From NCBI GenBank assembly GCA_963844405.1, contig CAWJNZ010000012.1:310001-374000 (forward strand): a DNA stretch of 64,000 nucleotides. The letters are read 5' to 3'. The position numbers were made by a program, and so were the translations under genes. Under the pieces are notes generated by a model. That model had not been told where the DNA came from, did not search any database, and was given only the letters and a program-made list of their open reading frames with translations. The stretch comes from DASSUW01 sp963844405 (GTDB taxonomy: Bacteria > Actinomycetota > Thermoleophilia > Solirubrobacterales > Solirubrobacteraceae). Shown here in pieces: positions 10,723-19,774 of the stretch. Each line of letters begins with the position of its first letter. Position 1 is the first letter of the stretch.

Positions 10723-11143
10723 CTTCGCGGTGGCGCGCGAGCGCCGGCGTCTCGCCGGGCGCGACCTCCTGGTAGTCGGGCATCTTCTTCAAGACCTCCT
10801 CGGCGCCGGCCGGCGCATAGATCGCGAGGATGACCATCGGCTCGAACCCGGTGTTGAGCGTCGAGTGGAAGGCGCCCTTGGGGATGAACACCGTGTTGCC
10901 GGCGCGGACCGGGAACGGCTCGCCGTCGTCGACCATCTGGTCGCCCTCGCCGGCGAGGATGTAGAGGATCTCGTCCGACTCGGGGTGGTTATGGCGGTCG
11001 TGGGCCTTTCCCGGGAGCAGGGTCACGTGGAGCATGGCCATGGCGGGAGACTCGGTGTTGTCGACCGCGACCAGCGGTTTCACCAGCCCCCACTCGAAGG
11101 TCATGGTCGGCAGGGACGCGGGATCGACCAGCTTGGACGGCAC
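10712..11143 (-). CDS. cupin-domain protein
   Basis: The 143-residue single cupin has the two conserved motifs: HDRHNHPESDEILYILAGEG (metal-binding His, His, Glu) and FIPKGAFHSTLNTG (third His). Such proteins are isomerases, oxygenases or binding proteins for small acids and sugars. Its GTG start directly abuts the stop of the PEP-hydrolase-family gene upstream, so both form one operon and presumably act on the same metabolite. The exact reaction cannot be told from the sequence. Confidence 0.82.
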   Translation of the reverse strand: MPSKLVDPASLPTMTFEWGLVKPLVAVDNTESPAMAMLHVTLLPGKAHDRHNHPESDEILYILAGEGDQMVDDGEPFPVRAGNTVFIPKGAFHSTLNTGFEPMVILAIYAPAGAEEVLKKMPDYQEVAPGETPALARHREASH

Positions 11144-11966
11144 TCAGACAGCTAGCTCCTTGAAGCGCTTCATGTTCTCGGTCATGGCCACCTCGGTGGG
11201 CAGCCGCTCCATGCTCGACGCGCCGTAGAAGCCGGCGATCCCCTCGGTGCGGTCGAGCACGTACTGCGCGTCCTCGGGCTCTGCCAGCGGCCCGCCGTGG
11301 CAGAGGACGATCACGTCGGGGTTGATCCGGACGGCCGCGTCGCGCATCGCTTGGATCTCGACGACGCACTCGTCGAGCGTCTTGGCGGTGTGCGCGCCGA
11401 TCGAGCCCTTGGTGGTGAGCCCCATGTGTGGGACCAGCACGTCGGCCCCGGCCTCGGTCATGGCCACGGCCTGGTCGGGGTCGAAGGTGTACGGGCGTCG
11501 TCAGGAGCCCGAGCTCCTTCGCCGTCCGGATCATGTCGACCTCGAGCCCGAAGCCCATGCCGGTCTCCTCGAGGTTGGCCCGGAACGTGCCGTCGATCAG
11601 GCCGACGGTGGGAAAGTTCTGCACGCCGGCGAAGCCTGCATCGCGGATCTGGCGCAGGAAGACGTCCATCAGCCGGAACGGGTCGGTGCCGCAGACGCCG
11701 GCGATGACCGGCGTGTCGCGGGCGACGGGGAGGACCTCGCCGCCCATCTCCATGACGATCGCGTTGGCGTCGCCGTACGGCATGATGCCGGCGAGGGAGC
11801 CGCGGCCCGCCATCCGGTAGCGACCCGAGTTGTAGATGATGATCAGGTCGGTGCCGCCCGCCTCGGCGCACTTGGCCGAGAGGCCGGTGCCGGCTCCCGC
11901 GCCGATGATCACGCCGCCGTCGTCCAGCGTTCGGCGCAGCTTGGCACGCGCCTCGTCTCCCGTCAC
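11144..11966 (-). CDS. PEP-hydrolase-family TIM barrel (Tm-1 C-terminal-domain homologue), frameshifted
   Basis: The sequence (GVIIGAGAGTGLSAKCAEAG, LIIIYNSGRYRMAGRGSL, MPYGDANAIVMEMGGEVLP, GVCGTDPF, VQNFPTVGLIDG, VLCHGGPLAEPEDAQYVL, GFYGASSMERLP) is that of the TIM-barrel family PF09370. It is related to isocitrate lyase/PEP mutase and forms the C-terminal domain of plant Tm-1. The frame slips at about 11492 (CCC-G-TAC), and removing one base restores TTPYTFDPDQAVAMTEAGAD. The companion Tm-1 N-terminal homologue is encoded at 17631-18872. Reaction unknown; a C-C or C-O lyase on a sugar-derived acid is an inference. Confidence 0.8.
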
Positions 11967-12062
11967 TGACCCTCCCCTCGTGTCGTTCTCGTTCCGGCCG
12001 CGAGCGACGCCGACACGGCCTGACCGCCGTGGCAGACGCAGGGCGATCGTTCGTTGGAGAGG

Positions 12063-12092
12063 TTGACGAATTCCGCGGCTCTCGGCTACCTT
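12063..12092 (+). promoter_or_regulatory. promoter of sugar isomerase operon
   Basis: TTGACG (12063-12068) is followed after 18 nt by TACCTT (12087-12092). The sequence GTTGACGAATT is identical to that at the promoter of the secreted protein gene (20518-20528). The palindromic operator begins 22 nt behind the -10 box. Confidence 0.55.
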
Positions 12093-12114
12093 CCCGTGCC
12101 TAGTGAAATTGGCT

Positions 12115-12129
12115 TTCCGTTATGCGGAA
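12115..12129. promoter_or_regulatory. TTCCG-N5-CGGAA operator, site 1
   Basis: The sequence is TTCCG-TTATG-CGGAA, a 5-5-5 inverted repeat downstream of the promoter and just ahead of the sugar isomerase start. Matching sites are at 18925 and 20571. An IclR-type repressor would block transcription from this position. Confidence 0.55.
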
Positions 12130-12147
12130 TGACCTGGGGGAGAAGAA

Positions 12148-13030
12148 ATGAACGAGCTGGGGGCATCAACCTGGATCTGGACGTCGCCGTTCACCGACGC
12201 CGAGCATCGGCCTCGTCGGCCACGTCAAGGATCTCGGCTTCGACGTGCTGGAGCTCGCGATCGAGGACACCGATCGCGTGACGGCCGAGGTCGTACGCGA
12301 GGCCGGCGAGCGCCACGGCATGGGCTTCTCGGTCTGCGGCGCGTTCGGGCCGGACCGCGATCTCTCCCACGAGGACGCGGCGGTGCGGCGGAACGGGCAT
12401 CGAGTACGTCAAAGCCTGCATCGACCTCGCCGCGGGAGTCGGGGCGCCGAACTTCATCGGACCGATGTACTCGGCCGTCGGCAAGACGCGCATGCTCACG
12501 CCCGACGAGCGCGAGCAGCAGCGCCGCCTGGCCGTCGAGAGCATCAAGGAGGTCGCCGACTACGCCGCTGACCAGGGCGTCCGGCTCGCCGTCGAGCCGC
12601 TCAACCGCTTCGAGACCGATCTCGTCAACACGGCCGAGCAGGCGCTCGAGCTGATGCGACCGCATCGGGGCCGACCACGTCGGCGTCCTGCTCGACACCT
12701 TCCACATGAACATCGACGAGAAGTCGATCGGCGGGGCGATCGAGCTCGTCGGCGACCGGCTGTTCCACGTCCACACCTGCGAGAACGACCGCGGGACGCC
12801 GGGGACCGGGCACGTCGAGTGGGACGAGCTGTTCGCGGCGCTGCGCGCGATCGACTACCAGGGCCAGCTGGTGATCGAGTCCTTCACCCCCGCGGTGCAG
12901 CGACATCGCCAAGGCCGTCAGCCTCTGGCGGCCGCTCGACGCACCCAGCGACGTGCTCGCCGCGTCGGGAGCGCGCTTCCTCCGCCACGCCATGCAAGCC
13001 GGCGACGCGCCCGCCGTGACCGTCGACTAG
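12148..13030 (+). CDS. sugar phosphate isomerase/epimerase, TIM barrel (four frameshifts)
   Basis: Once the frames are joined, the product is a D-tagatose/D-psicose 3-epimerase-like AP-endonuclease-2-family barrel. It has LVGHVKDLGFDVLELAIED near the start, GIEYVKACIDLAAGVGAP, then LAVEPLNRFETDLVNT (metal Glu), GVLLDTFHMNIDEKS (Asp/His) and FHVHTCENDRGTPGTGHVEW, closing with a VIESF strand. Such enzymes epimerise ketoses or their derivatives with Mn or Co. Extra bases occur at about 12202, 12394, 12657 and 12901. A clear ribosome site (GGGGGAGAAG) precedes the ATG. It heads a two-gene operon with the oxidoreductase at 13050. Confidence 0.85.
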
Positions 13031-13049
13031 CAAGAAGGAGCCGAGGAGA

Positions 13050-14182
13050 ATGGCTGCAGAACCCGTTCGCGTCGCCATGATCGGGCTCGGCTTCGGTGCC
13101 GAGTTCATCCCCATCTACCAGCGCCACCCCGACGCCGAGCTCGTCGCGATCTGCCGGCGCGACCGTGCCGGCTCTCGACGAGGTCGGCGACGCCTTCGGC
13201 GTCGAGAAGCGCTACACCGACTACGCGGAGCTCCTCGAGGACCCGGAGATCGACGCCGTCCACATCAACTCCCCGATCCCCGAGCACGCGTGGATGACGA
13301 TCGACGCCCTCGAGGCCGGCAAGCACGTCGCCTGCACGGTCCCGATGGCGACGAGCATCGAGGACTGCCGCCGGATCGTCGAGACCGTGAAGCGGACCGG
13401 CCTGCGCTACATGATGATGGAGACCGTCGTCTACGCCCGCGAGTACCTCTACATCAAGCAGATGTACGACGAGGGCGAGCTCGGGCAAGCTCCAGTTCCT
13501 GCAGGCCAGCCACCTCCAGGACATGGACGGCTGGCCCGACTACTGGCCCGGCCTCCCGCCGATGTGGTACGCGACGCACTGCGTCGGCCCGGTGCTCGCG
13601 CTCGACGACGCGACGGCCGAGGTGGTGTCCTGCTTCGGCTCGGGCACGATCCGCGAGGAGCTGATCGACAAGTACGGCTCGCCGTTCGCGGTGGAGTCCG
13701 CGCACGTCAAGCTGCTCGACAGCGACGTGACCGCGCGCATCTACCGCGCGCTGTTCGACACGGCGCGCCAGTACCGCGAGAGCATCGACGTCTACGGCTC
13801 CAAGAAGTCGTTCGAGTGGACGCTGATCGAGGGCGAGGAGCACGTCCTGCACACCGCCAAGCGCCCGGAGCCGGAGATCCCCGAGAAGGTCGAGTCGCCC
13901 GACTTCGCCGATCGGCTGCCGGAGGAGATCCAGTCCTTCACCACGAAGGGCGTGTACGGCGATGAGGAGGAGCACCTCAGCTTCACCCAGGGAGCCGGCC
14001 ACGGCGGCTCGCACCCGCACATGGTGCACGAGTTCGTCAGCGCGCTGCTGGAGGACCGCGACCCGTACCCGAACGCGCGCCGCTCGGCCAACTGGACGTG
14101 CGTCGGGCTGTGCGCGCACGAGTCGGCGCTGGCCGGGGGCGAGATCGTGCGCCTGCCGGAGTTCACGCTTTCGGACGCGTGA
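13050..14182 (+). CDS. Gfo/Idh/MocA-family oxidoreductase (two frameshifts)
   Basis: The NAD(P)-dependent sugar or inositol dehydrogenase has a Rossmann start MIGLGFGAEFIPIYQRHP (about residues 10-27). Later motifs are VHINSPIPEHAWMTIDALEAGKHVACTVPMA, containing the family's EKP-like segment in altered form (CTVPMA), and an extended beta-sheet domain ending ALAGGEIVRLPEF. Extra bases at about 13164 (GAC-C-GTG) and 13484 (CTC-G-GGC) break the frame. The usual catalytic Lys of E-K-P is not visible here because that segment reads TVP. It lies 20 nt behind the isomerase; together they resemble oxidise/isomerise pairs for 3-keto-sugar or inositol use. Confidence 0.85.
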
Positions 14183-14183
14183 T

Positions 14184-15404
14184 CTAGGCCGCGATGCCGC
14201 CCGTGAGCGTGTCCTGGACCACCCAGGCAGCGGCACCGCGGACCGCGGCGTCGGGCCCGAGGCCGGAGACGCGCACCTGCAGGGAACGCGCTCGGGCGGC
14301 GAGGACCTGGCGCCCGAGCGCCGCCTCGAGCGCCTCCGTGAGCCACGGCGCGAGCGGGGCGTAGATGCCGCCGAGGACGATGGTGCCGGCGTCGAGCACG
14401 TTGACGACGTCGGCGAGCGCGATGCCGAGCGCCGTGCCGGCGGTCGTGAGCGCGGCGGCGGCTCGCTCGTCCCCCTCCTCCAGGATCCGGATGAGCTCGG
14501 GCAGCGGGCTGTCGCTGTGGCCGACGCTCGTCGCGGCGGTCATGGGCAGGCCGGCGGCGGCGAGGATCGCCTCCTGGCCGGCCACGCGTTCCAGGCACCC
14601 GCGCCCGCCGCAGGAGCAGTCGGGACCCGAGGGGTCGACGACGATGTGGCCGATCTCGCCGGCGAAGCCATGAGCGCCGCGGAAGAGGGCGCCGCCGACG
14701 ATGAGCCCGGCGCCGATGCCGACCTCGGCGGACACGTAGACGTAGTCGCCGGCGTCGGCACCGACGCCGAGCCACAGCTCGGCGAGAGCGGCGAGGTTGG
14801 CCTCGTTGTCGGCGAGGATCGGCAACCCGGTCGCCCTGAGCCGGGTCCTCAGCTCGTCCATGATCGGCACGTCGGACCATCCCAGGTTGGGCGCGACGAG
14901 CAGTCTTCCGCCGTCGTCCTGCACCATGCCGGGCAGTGCGACGCCCAGCCCCGCCGGGACCAGCCCTTCAGCCGCCGCCGCCGCGATCGCGCCTGCCGTC
15001 AGGCGCTCGGCGCGGTCGAGGATGCGCGCGGGCGGAACGCCGCGGTTGTCGGCGGCCTCGATTCGCTCGAAGCGGACGCGGTTGACGAGGTCGGCCACGC
15101 ACACGGCGAGGTAGTCGACGCCGATCTCGAGGCCGACGCCGCACACGCCGTCGCCGTTGATGCTGAGAGCGGTTCGCGGCCGCCCGACCTGCCCGCTCGG
15201 CTGCGGGCCCAGCTCGAGCAGCAAGCCCGCGTCGAGGAGCTCCTGTACGAGCACCGAGACCGTCGCCTTGGTCAGGCCGGTGAGCTTGGCGAGCTCGGCG
15301 CGGCTCACGTGCTCGTGCGTGGCCACCTGCTGGGTCACGAGGGCGAGGTTGTGCCGGCGCACGTCGAAGGGTCGGGCTGCCAGCGAGGCTTCGTTCGGGA
15401 CCAT
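14184..15404 (-). CDS. ROK-family transcriptional regulator (XylR-like)
   Basis: Residues about 15-70 form a winged helix (SRAELAKLTGLTKATVSVLV). The ROK sugar-kinase-like domain follows with LGVALPGMV, LADNEANLAALAE, the zinc motif GHIVVDPSGPDCSCGGRGCLE (His, Cys, Cys, Cys) and GTALGIALADVVNVLD. It is transcribed away from xylA, so it probably represses xylA and itself and releases with xylose or a related sugar. The ATG at 15404 was chosen because it places the winged helix at the usual distance from the start; the frame is open further upstream but would run into the xylA promoter. Confidence 0.9.
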   Translation of the reverse strand: MVPNEASLAARPFDVRRHNLALVTQQVATHEHVSRAELAKLTGLTKATVSVLVQELLDAGLLLELGPQPSGQVGRPRTALSINGDGVCGVGLEIGVDYLAVCVADLVNRVRFERIEAADNRGVPPARILDRAERLTAGAIAAAAAEGLVPAGLGVALPGMVQDDGGRLLVAPNLGWSDVPIMDELRTRLRATGLPILADNEANLAALAELWLGVGADAGDYVYVSAEVGIGAGLIVGGALFRGAHGFAGEIGHIVVDPSGPDCSCGGRGCLERVAGQEAILAAAGLPMTAATSVGHSDSPLPELIRILEEGDERAAAALTTAGTALGIALADVVNVLDAGTIVLGGIYAPLAPWLTEALEAALGRQVLAARARSLQVRVSGLGPDAAVRGAAAWVVQDTLTGGIAA

Positions 15405-15444
15405 GACTAACGACAACCTACAGGAAAAGGGCCGGTTTGCGAGG

Positions 15445-15473
15445 TTGACAAACGCCGAGTCCACGATTAGTTT
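15445..15473 (+). promoter_or_regulatory. xylA promoter with adjacent operator-like repeat
   Basis: TTGACA (15445-15450), a 17-nt spacer and TAGTTT (15468-15473) form a good vegetative promoter. Just behind it GACGAATT (15482-15489) repeats a sequence also found at the promoters at 12063 and 20519. The ROK regulator probably binds in this region. Confidence 0.65.
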
Positions 15474-15513
15474 GCGTAGTAGACGAATTACTCCTGGGGA
15501 GGAACGACGGATC

Positions 15514-16697
15514 ATGAGCACCACCGAGACACGCCCTGCGAGCAGCAGCGATCTGCAGCCGCGTCCGGAGCACCGGTTCACGTTCGGTCTGTGGACGGTG
15601 GGCAATCCGGGGCGGGATCCGTTCGGTGGTCCGACGCGCGAGCCGGTCGACCCGGTCGACTCGGTCTACCGGCTGGCCGAGCTGGGCGCCTGGGGGATCA
15701 GCCTGCATGACGACGACCTGGTGCCGTGGGGTTCCAGCGCTGCCGAGCGCGACCGGATCGTGGCGCGCTTCAAGGCGGCGCTCGAGGAGACAGGGCTGGG
15801 CGTGGGCATGGCGACGACGAACCTGTTCGGCCATGCGGCGTTCAAGGACGGGGCCTTCACCTCCAACGACCGGCGGGTGCGCCGGGCGGCGATCGGCAAG
15901 GCGATGCGCGCGATCGACCTCGGAGCCGAGCTGGGCGGCGAGGTGTTCGTGTGCTGGGGCGGGCGCGAGGGGACCGAGGTCGGCGTGGCCAAGGACCCGC
16001 GTGATGCCCTCGAGCGCTACCGCGAGGCGCTCAACGCGCTCGTGGACTACAGCGAGTCGCAGGGGTACGGGTTCCGCTTCGCGCTCGAGCCCAAGCCCAA
16101 CGAGCCGCGCGGGGACATCTTCCTGCCGACCGTCGGTCACGCCCTGCACCTGATCTCCACGCTCGACCGCCCGGAGCTGGTGGGCGTCAACCCCGAGGTC
16201 GCGCACGAGACGATGGCCGGGCTGTCCTTCCATCACGCGGTCGGTCAGGCGCTGTGGGCGGGCAAGCTGTTCCACATCGACCTCAACGGCCAGGACGTCG
16301 GGCGCTATGACCAGGACTTCCGGTTCGGGGCGGAGGATCTCAAGGAGGCGTTCCTGCTCGTGCGGCTTTTGGAGAACGCGGGCTACAGCGGGCCGCGGCA
16401 CTTCGACGCGCACGCGTACCGCAACGAGAACGCCGAGGGGGTGTGGGACTTCGCCGAGGGCTGCATGCGCACCTACCTCGCGCTGGCCGAGGCCGCGCGG
16501 CGCTTCGACAGCTGCCCGAGGTCCAGGAGGCCTTCGAAGCAGCATCGACGCCCGAGCTCGCCCAGACGTCGGTCGACGGCGACGACGCCGAGACGCTGAA
16601 GGCCGAGTCCGAGAACCTCGATGCGCTGGCCGAGCGCGGGTACTACAACGAGCGGCTCGACCAGCTGCTCGTCGATGTCCTGCTCGGCACGCGGTGA
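15514..16697 (+). CDS. xylA: xylose isomerase (one frameshift near the end)
   Basis: The enzyme converts xylose to xylulose (and glucose to fructose). The class I actinobacterial motifs are present: FTFGLWTVGNPGRDPFG, ISLHDDDLVPWG (catalytic His/Asp), VCWGGREGTE, FALEPKPNEPRGDIFLPTVG (metal Glu, Lys), VGVNPEVAHETMAGLSFHH, FHIDLNGQ and HFDAHAYR. At about 16509 one base is missing (TTC-GAC-AGC for TTCGACCAG), after which the C-terminal arm QLPEVQEAFEAAS to LDQLLVDVLLGTR continues. The ATG follows GGGGAGGAACG. Its stop overlaps the start of the next gene. Confidence 0.93.
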
Positions 16698-17716
16698 CCG
16701 CCACTGTGACGGCCCGTGGCATGGGCGTGTGGGATCTCCCGCACCTCGACACGGGCCGGTGCCTCGTCCGCTTCACCCGCGACCTGTTCTCGGCCGACCA
16801 CGCCACGCTGGCAGCGCTGGCGGAACGCCGCCGCGGCGCCGCCGCCCTCGTCCTCGTCGACGAGGGGGTGGCGGCCGGCCGGCCTGAGCTCCTCGACGAC
16901 GTGCGGGCCCGCGGCATGTCCCCGGTCGTCGTGCCCGGCGGCCATGCGATGCGGCACGGCGCGACGGCCGTCCCCGACATCACGGCCGCCGTCGAGGCGC
17001 TCGTGCCGGATAGCGGAGGGCTGCTCGTGGCGGTGGGCGGCGCGGGGATGTTCACGGCCCTCGACCAGGCCATCGCGGCCTCGGGCCGGGGGGTCCGGCA
17101 GGTCTGGGTGCCGACGACGGTGCACGGCCTCGTCGCGGCGCTGGACGCCGGCGTCATGGCGCGGGCGCAGGCCGTGCTCACCGACTTCGAGCTGCTGCGG
17201 TCGCTCAGCGACCGTGACTGGTGTGCCGGGATCCCGCCCGCGGTCGAGGCCGCCCTCGTCCAGGACCGGGCCTTCTTCTGGTGGCTCGAGCGGCAGACCG
17301 AGGAGCTGTGGCGCCGCTCGGTGCCGGCCATCGCGTGGGTCATGTACCGCACCGCCGAGCTGTGCCTGTCGGGTCGCCCCCGGCGGCTCGGCGTGGCGCT
17401 CGGGGCCGGCGAGGCGGAGGCGATCAGCATCGCCCTGGGCGTCACCGCCTCACTTCAGGCCGGCCGGCTGCCATACCTGGAGTGGCGGCGGGTCATCGAC
17501 CTGCTCGAGCGGTTGGACCTGCCGGTGTGGGACCCGAGCGTCGTCATCCCTCAGCGCGCGGTCACCTGCGGCCTGCTGGACCGGATCGGGACCGGCATCC
17601 GGGCGCAGCGGCTCCAAGCGGGCTCGCTGGTCACCGCCGCCGATCTCCTGCGCGAGCGGACGTCATGTACTCGTCGAGCTTGGCGACCATCGCCGCCGCG
17701 AACTCGGGGTCGTTGA
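16694..17716 (+). CDS. dehydroquinate-synthase-like protein lacking metal ligands
   Basis: The fold matches AroB-type sugar phosphate cyclases: LLVAVGGAGMF, WVPTTVHGLVAALDAGV (for the usual VPTTLLAQVDSSVGGK) and LSDRDWCAGIPPAVEAALVQDRAFFWWLE. The metal ligands are changed, however: the usual Glu of GLAEVIK is Pro here, and the HGEAVAIGM segment reads GAGEAEAISIAL without His. The protein is therefore unlikely to catalyse the AroB reaction. A GTGA overlap couples it to xylA. Its tail overlaps the convergent gene by 86 nt. Function unknown; a sugar-binding or cyclase-like role is inference. Confidence 0.6.
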   Translation: MTATVTARGMGVWDLPHLDTGRCLVRFTRDLFSADHATLAALAERRRGAAALVLVDEGVAAGRPELLDDVRARGMSPVVVPGGHAMRHGATAVPDITAAVEALVPDSGGLLVAVGGAGMFTALDQAIAASGRGVRQVWVPTTVHGLVAALDAGVMARAQAVLTDFELLRSLSDRDWCAGIPPAVEAALVQDRAFFWWLERQTEELWRRSVPAIAWVMYRTAELCLSGRPRRLGVALGAGEAEAISIALGVTASLQAGRLPYLEWRRVIDLLERLDLPVWDPSVVIPQRAVTCGLLDRIGTGIRAQRLQAGSLVTAADLLRERTSCTRRAWRPSPPRTRGR

Positions 17717-18872
17717 CGTTGCAGTCCATCTCGACGAGCTCCACCCGCGCGTCGAGCCCCTCGCGGAGCGCGGCGAAGAGCGCCTCGTCCGCCTCGGGGT
17801 CGTGGAACGGCTGGCCGTCCGCGTCGATCATCGAGACGCCGCCCAGCGGCAGGAACAGCGCGGTGGGGCCGGTCGCGGCGGACAGCTTGCGGGCGATCCG
17901 GCGGCCCAGCTCGGCCGACTCGTCGGCCGTCGTGCGCATGAGCGTGACCGACGGGTTGTGCACGTAGAGGTTGCGATCCTCGAACTGCGGCGGGACGGAC
18001 TCGCGGGCTCCGAAGTTCACCATGTCGAGCGCGCCCACGGAGACGACCTGAGGGAGGCCGAGGCGACCGGCCGCCTCGAGGCGCTCCGGCCCGGCGGAGA
18101 GCACGCCGCCGACGAGGTCGTCGCACAGCTCCGTCGTCGTCACGTCGAGCACGCCGGCGAGATGGCCGGACTCCATCAGCGCCTCCATCGCCCGGCCGCC
18201 GGCGCCGGTCGCGTGGAAGGTGAGCACCTCGTAGCCCCGCTGCTCCAGCGCCTCGCGCGCGTGCGTGACGCAGGGCGTCGTTACGCCGAACATCGACGCC
18301 GCGATCAGCGGACGCTGCTCGCCGAGCTCGACCGGCGGCGACTGGAGCATCCCGGCCATGGCCGCCGCGGCGTTGGCCAGGATGCGGCCCGAGATCGAGT
18401 TCACCCCGGCGATGTCGGTGACCGACGCCATCATCGTCACGTCGCTCGCGCCGACGTAGTCGGCGGTGTTGCCGGCCGCCATCGTCGAGACCATGAGCTT
18501 CGGTGCGCCGACCGGCAACGCGCGCATGGCGCGGGTCGCGATCGCCGTGCCGCCCGAGCCGCCGGCGGCCAGGACGCCGCCGATGCGGCCCTCGGAGTAC
18601 AACCGCCGGGCCAGCGCCTCGGCGGCCTCGGCCATGGTCGAGACGGCCGCCCCGCGGTCGCCCGCCTCGGCCAGCGCGTCCGGCTCGGCACCGGTCTCGG
18701 CCGCGAGATCGTGGCGCGAGACGTCGGGCTCGACGCCCTGCGGGTCGTGGACCCCCGCGTCGACGAGGACGGCTTCGACGCCATGGAGTCGCAGCCGCTC
18801 GCGCAGGTAGGCGTACTCGGCGCCCTTGGTGTCGAGCGTCCCGACGAGCAGGACAGTCTTCGAGCCCTCCAC
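17631..18872 (-). CDS. UPF0261 protein, Tm-1-like ATP-binding domain
   Basis: The sequence opens VLLVGTLDTKGAEYAYLRER and continues VLVDAGVHDPQG, LAAGGSGGTAIATRAMRALP, VSTMAAGNTADYVG, ALMESGHLAGVLDVTTTEL, AAGRLGLPQVVSVGALDMVNFG and HNPSVTLMRTTADE, all hallmarks of PF06792. This is the N-terminal, ATP-binding half of tomato Tm-1. Tm-1 homologues are usually fused to, or adjacent to, the PEP-hydrolase-family barrel, here found 5.7 kb away at 11144-11966. GTG 18872 is preferred as the start because GGAGAGGA lies in front of it. The biochemical role is not established. Confidence 0.85.
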   Translation of the reverse strand: MEGSKTVLLVGTLDTKGAEYAYLRERLRLHGVEAVLVDAGVHDPQGVEPDVSRHDLAAETGAEPDALAEAGDRGAAVSTMAEAAEALARRLYSEGRIGGVLAAGGSGGTAIATRAMRALPVGAPKLMVSTMAAGNTADYVGASDVTMMASVTDIAGVNSISGRILANAAAAMAGMLQSPPVELGEQRPLIAASMFGVTTPCVTHAREALEQRGYEVLTFHATGAGGRAMEALMESGHLAGVLDVTTTELCDDLVGGVLSAGPERLEAAGRLGLPQVVSVGALDMVNFGARESVPPQFEDRNLYVHNPSVTLMRTTADESAELGRRIARKLSAATGPTALFLPLGGVSMIDADGQPFHDPEADEALFAALREGLDARVELVEMDCNVNDPEFAAAMVAKLDEYMTSARAGDRRR

Positions 18873-18924
18873 TGCGTTCCTCTCCTCCGTTGACCGAGTC
18901 TCGACGCTACCTGATGGCTCCATC

Positions 18925-18939
18925 TTCCGGTATGCGGAC
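18925..18939. promoter_or_regulatory. TTCCG-N5-CGGAC operator, site 2
   Basis: TTCCG-GTATG-CGGAC lies between the divergent Tm-1-like and IclR genes, 41 nt before the IclR start. It has one mismatch to the perfect inverted repeat of sites 1 and 3. It may serve for autoregulation. Confidence 0.5.
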
Positions 18940-18979
18940 TCCTACGACCGTGTGACGGAAGCCCGGTAGAGTGCGCGCG

Positions 18980-19774
18980 ATGCCTCCCCGCCGCGACAGC
19001 GTCCAGTCCCTCGAGCGCGCCCTCGACATCCTCGAGACCCTGGCCTCCGGCGGCGAGCTGGGGGTCACGGAGCTGGCCAACCGCACCGGCCTGGTGCCGA
19101 GCACCGCGCATCGGCTGCTGCAGACGCTCACCCTCCGTGGATGGGTCACGCACAGCGACGCGAACGGGCGCTACCTGCTCGGCTACAAGGTCTCAGAGGT
19201 CGCCAGCGCGGTCGAGAAGCGCCTCGAGCGGCTCCGCGCCGTCGCCCGGCCGCACCTCGAGAGCATCCAGCGCGCGACCGGCGAGACGGTGAACCTGGTC
19301 GTCGTCGACGCCGAGCGCGTCGTCTACGTCGACCAGGTCGAAGGCACGCGCAGCGTCCGCATGTTCACGGCGGTGGGGACGATGGTCCCGGCTCACACCA
19401 CCGGCGCCGGCAAGGCGATCATGGCTCACTGGGAGCGCGACGCCGTGGACGCGCTCTACGGCCCGCGCGAGCCGCTCGAGGAGCTGACGCCGCGGACGCT
19501 GGTGACCGTCGCCGCGCTCGAGGACGACTTCATCCGCATCCGCCGCCGCGGCTACGCCATCGACAACGAGGAGCACGAGCTCGGCGTCGGCTGCGTCGCC
19601 GCGCCGGTCTTCGACCACACGGGCCGGCCCGTCGCCGCGATCAGCGTCTCGGGCCCGAGCCAGCGGATCCTGCAGGCCGAGCCCGAGGAGCTCGGCTCGC
19701 TGATCGTCGAGCGCGCACGCCAGGTGTCCGAGGGGCTCGGCCACCACGCGGACGCGGTCGCCGAGCAGGCCTGA
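18980..19774 (+). CDS. IclR-family transcriptional regulator
   Basis: The winged helix occupies residues about 8-65 (LERALDILETLASGGELGVTELANRTGLVPSTAHRLLQTL). The effector-binding domain follows with GETVNLVVVDAERVVYVDQVEG, VPAHTTGAGKAIMAH, GYAIDNEEHELGVGCVAAPVFDH and AAISVSGPSQRI. IclR proteins bind short inverted repeats and respond to organic or sugar acids. TAGAGT lies 7 nt before the ATG, suggesting a leaderless transcript. The recurring TTCCG-N5-CGGAA palindromes make it the likely regulator of this carbohydrate region. Confidence 0.92.
   Translation: MPPRRDSVQSLERALDILETLASGGELGVTELANRTGLVPSTAHRLLQTLTLRGWVTHSDANGRYLLGYKVSEVASAVEKRLERLRAVARPHLESIQRATGETVNLVVVDAERVVYVDQVEGTRSVRMFTAVGTMVPAHTTGAGKAIMAHWERDAVDALYGPREPLEELTPRTLVTVAALEDDFIRIRRRGYAIDNEEHELGVGCVAAPVFDHTGRPVAAISVSGPSQRILQAEPEELGSLIVERARQVSEGLGHHADAVAEQA

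Noticed and set aside
14184..15605. longer ROK protein starting at 15605
   Set aside because: The extension would cross the xylA promoter and start codon region; the internal ATG at 15404 places the winged helix normally.
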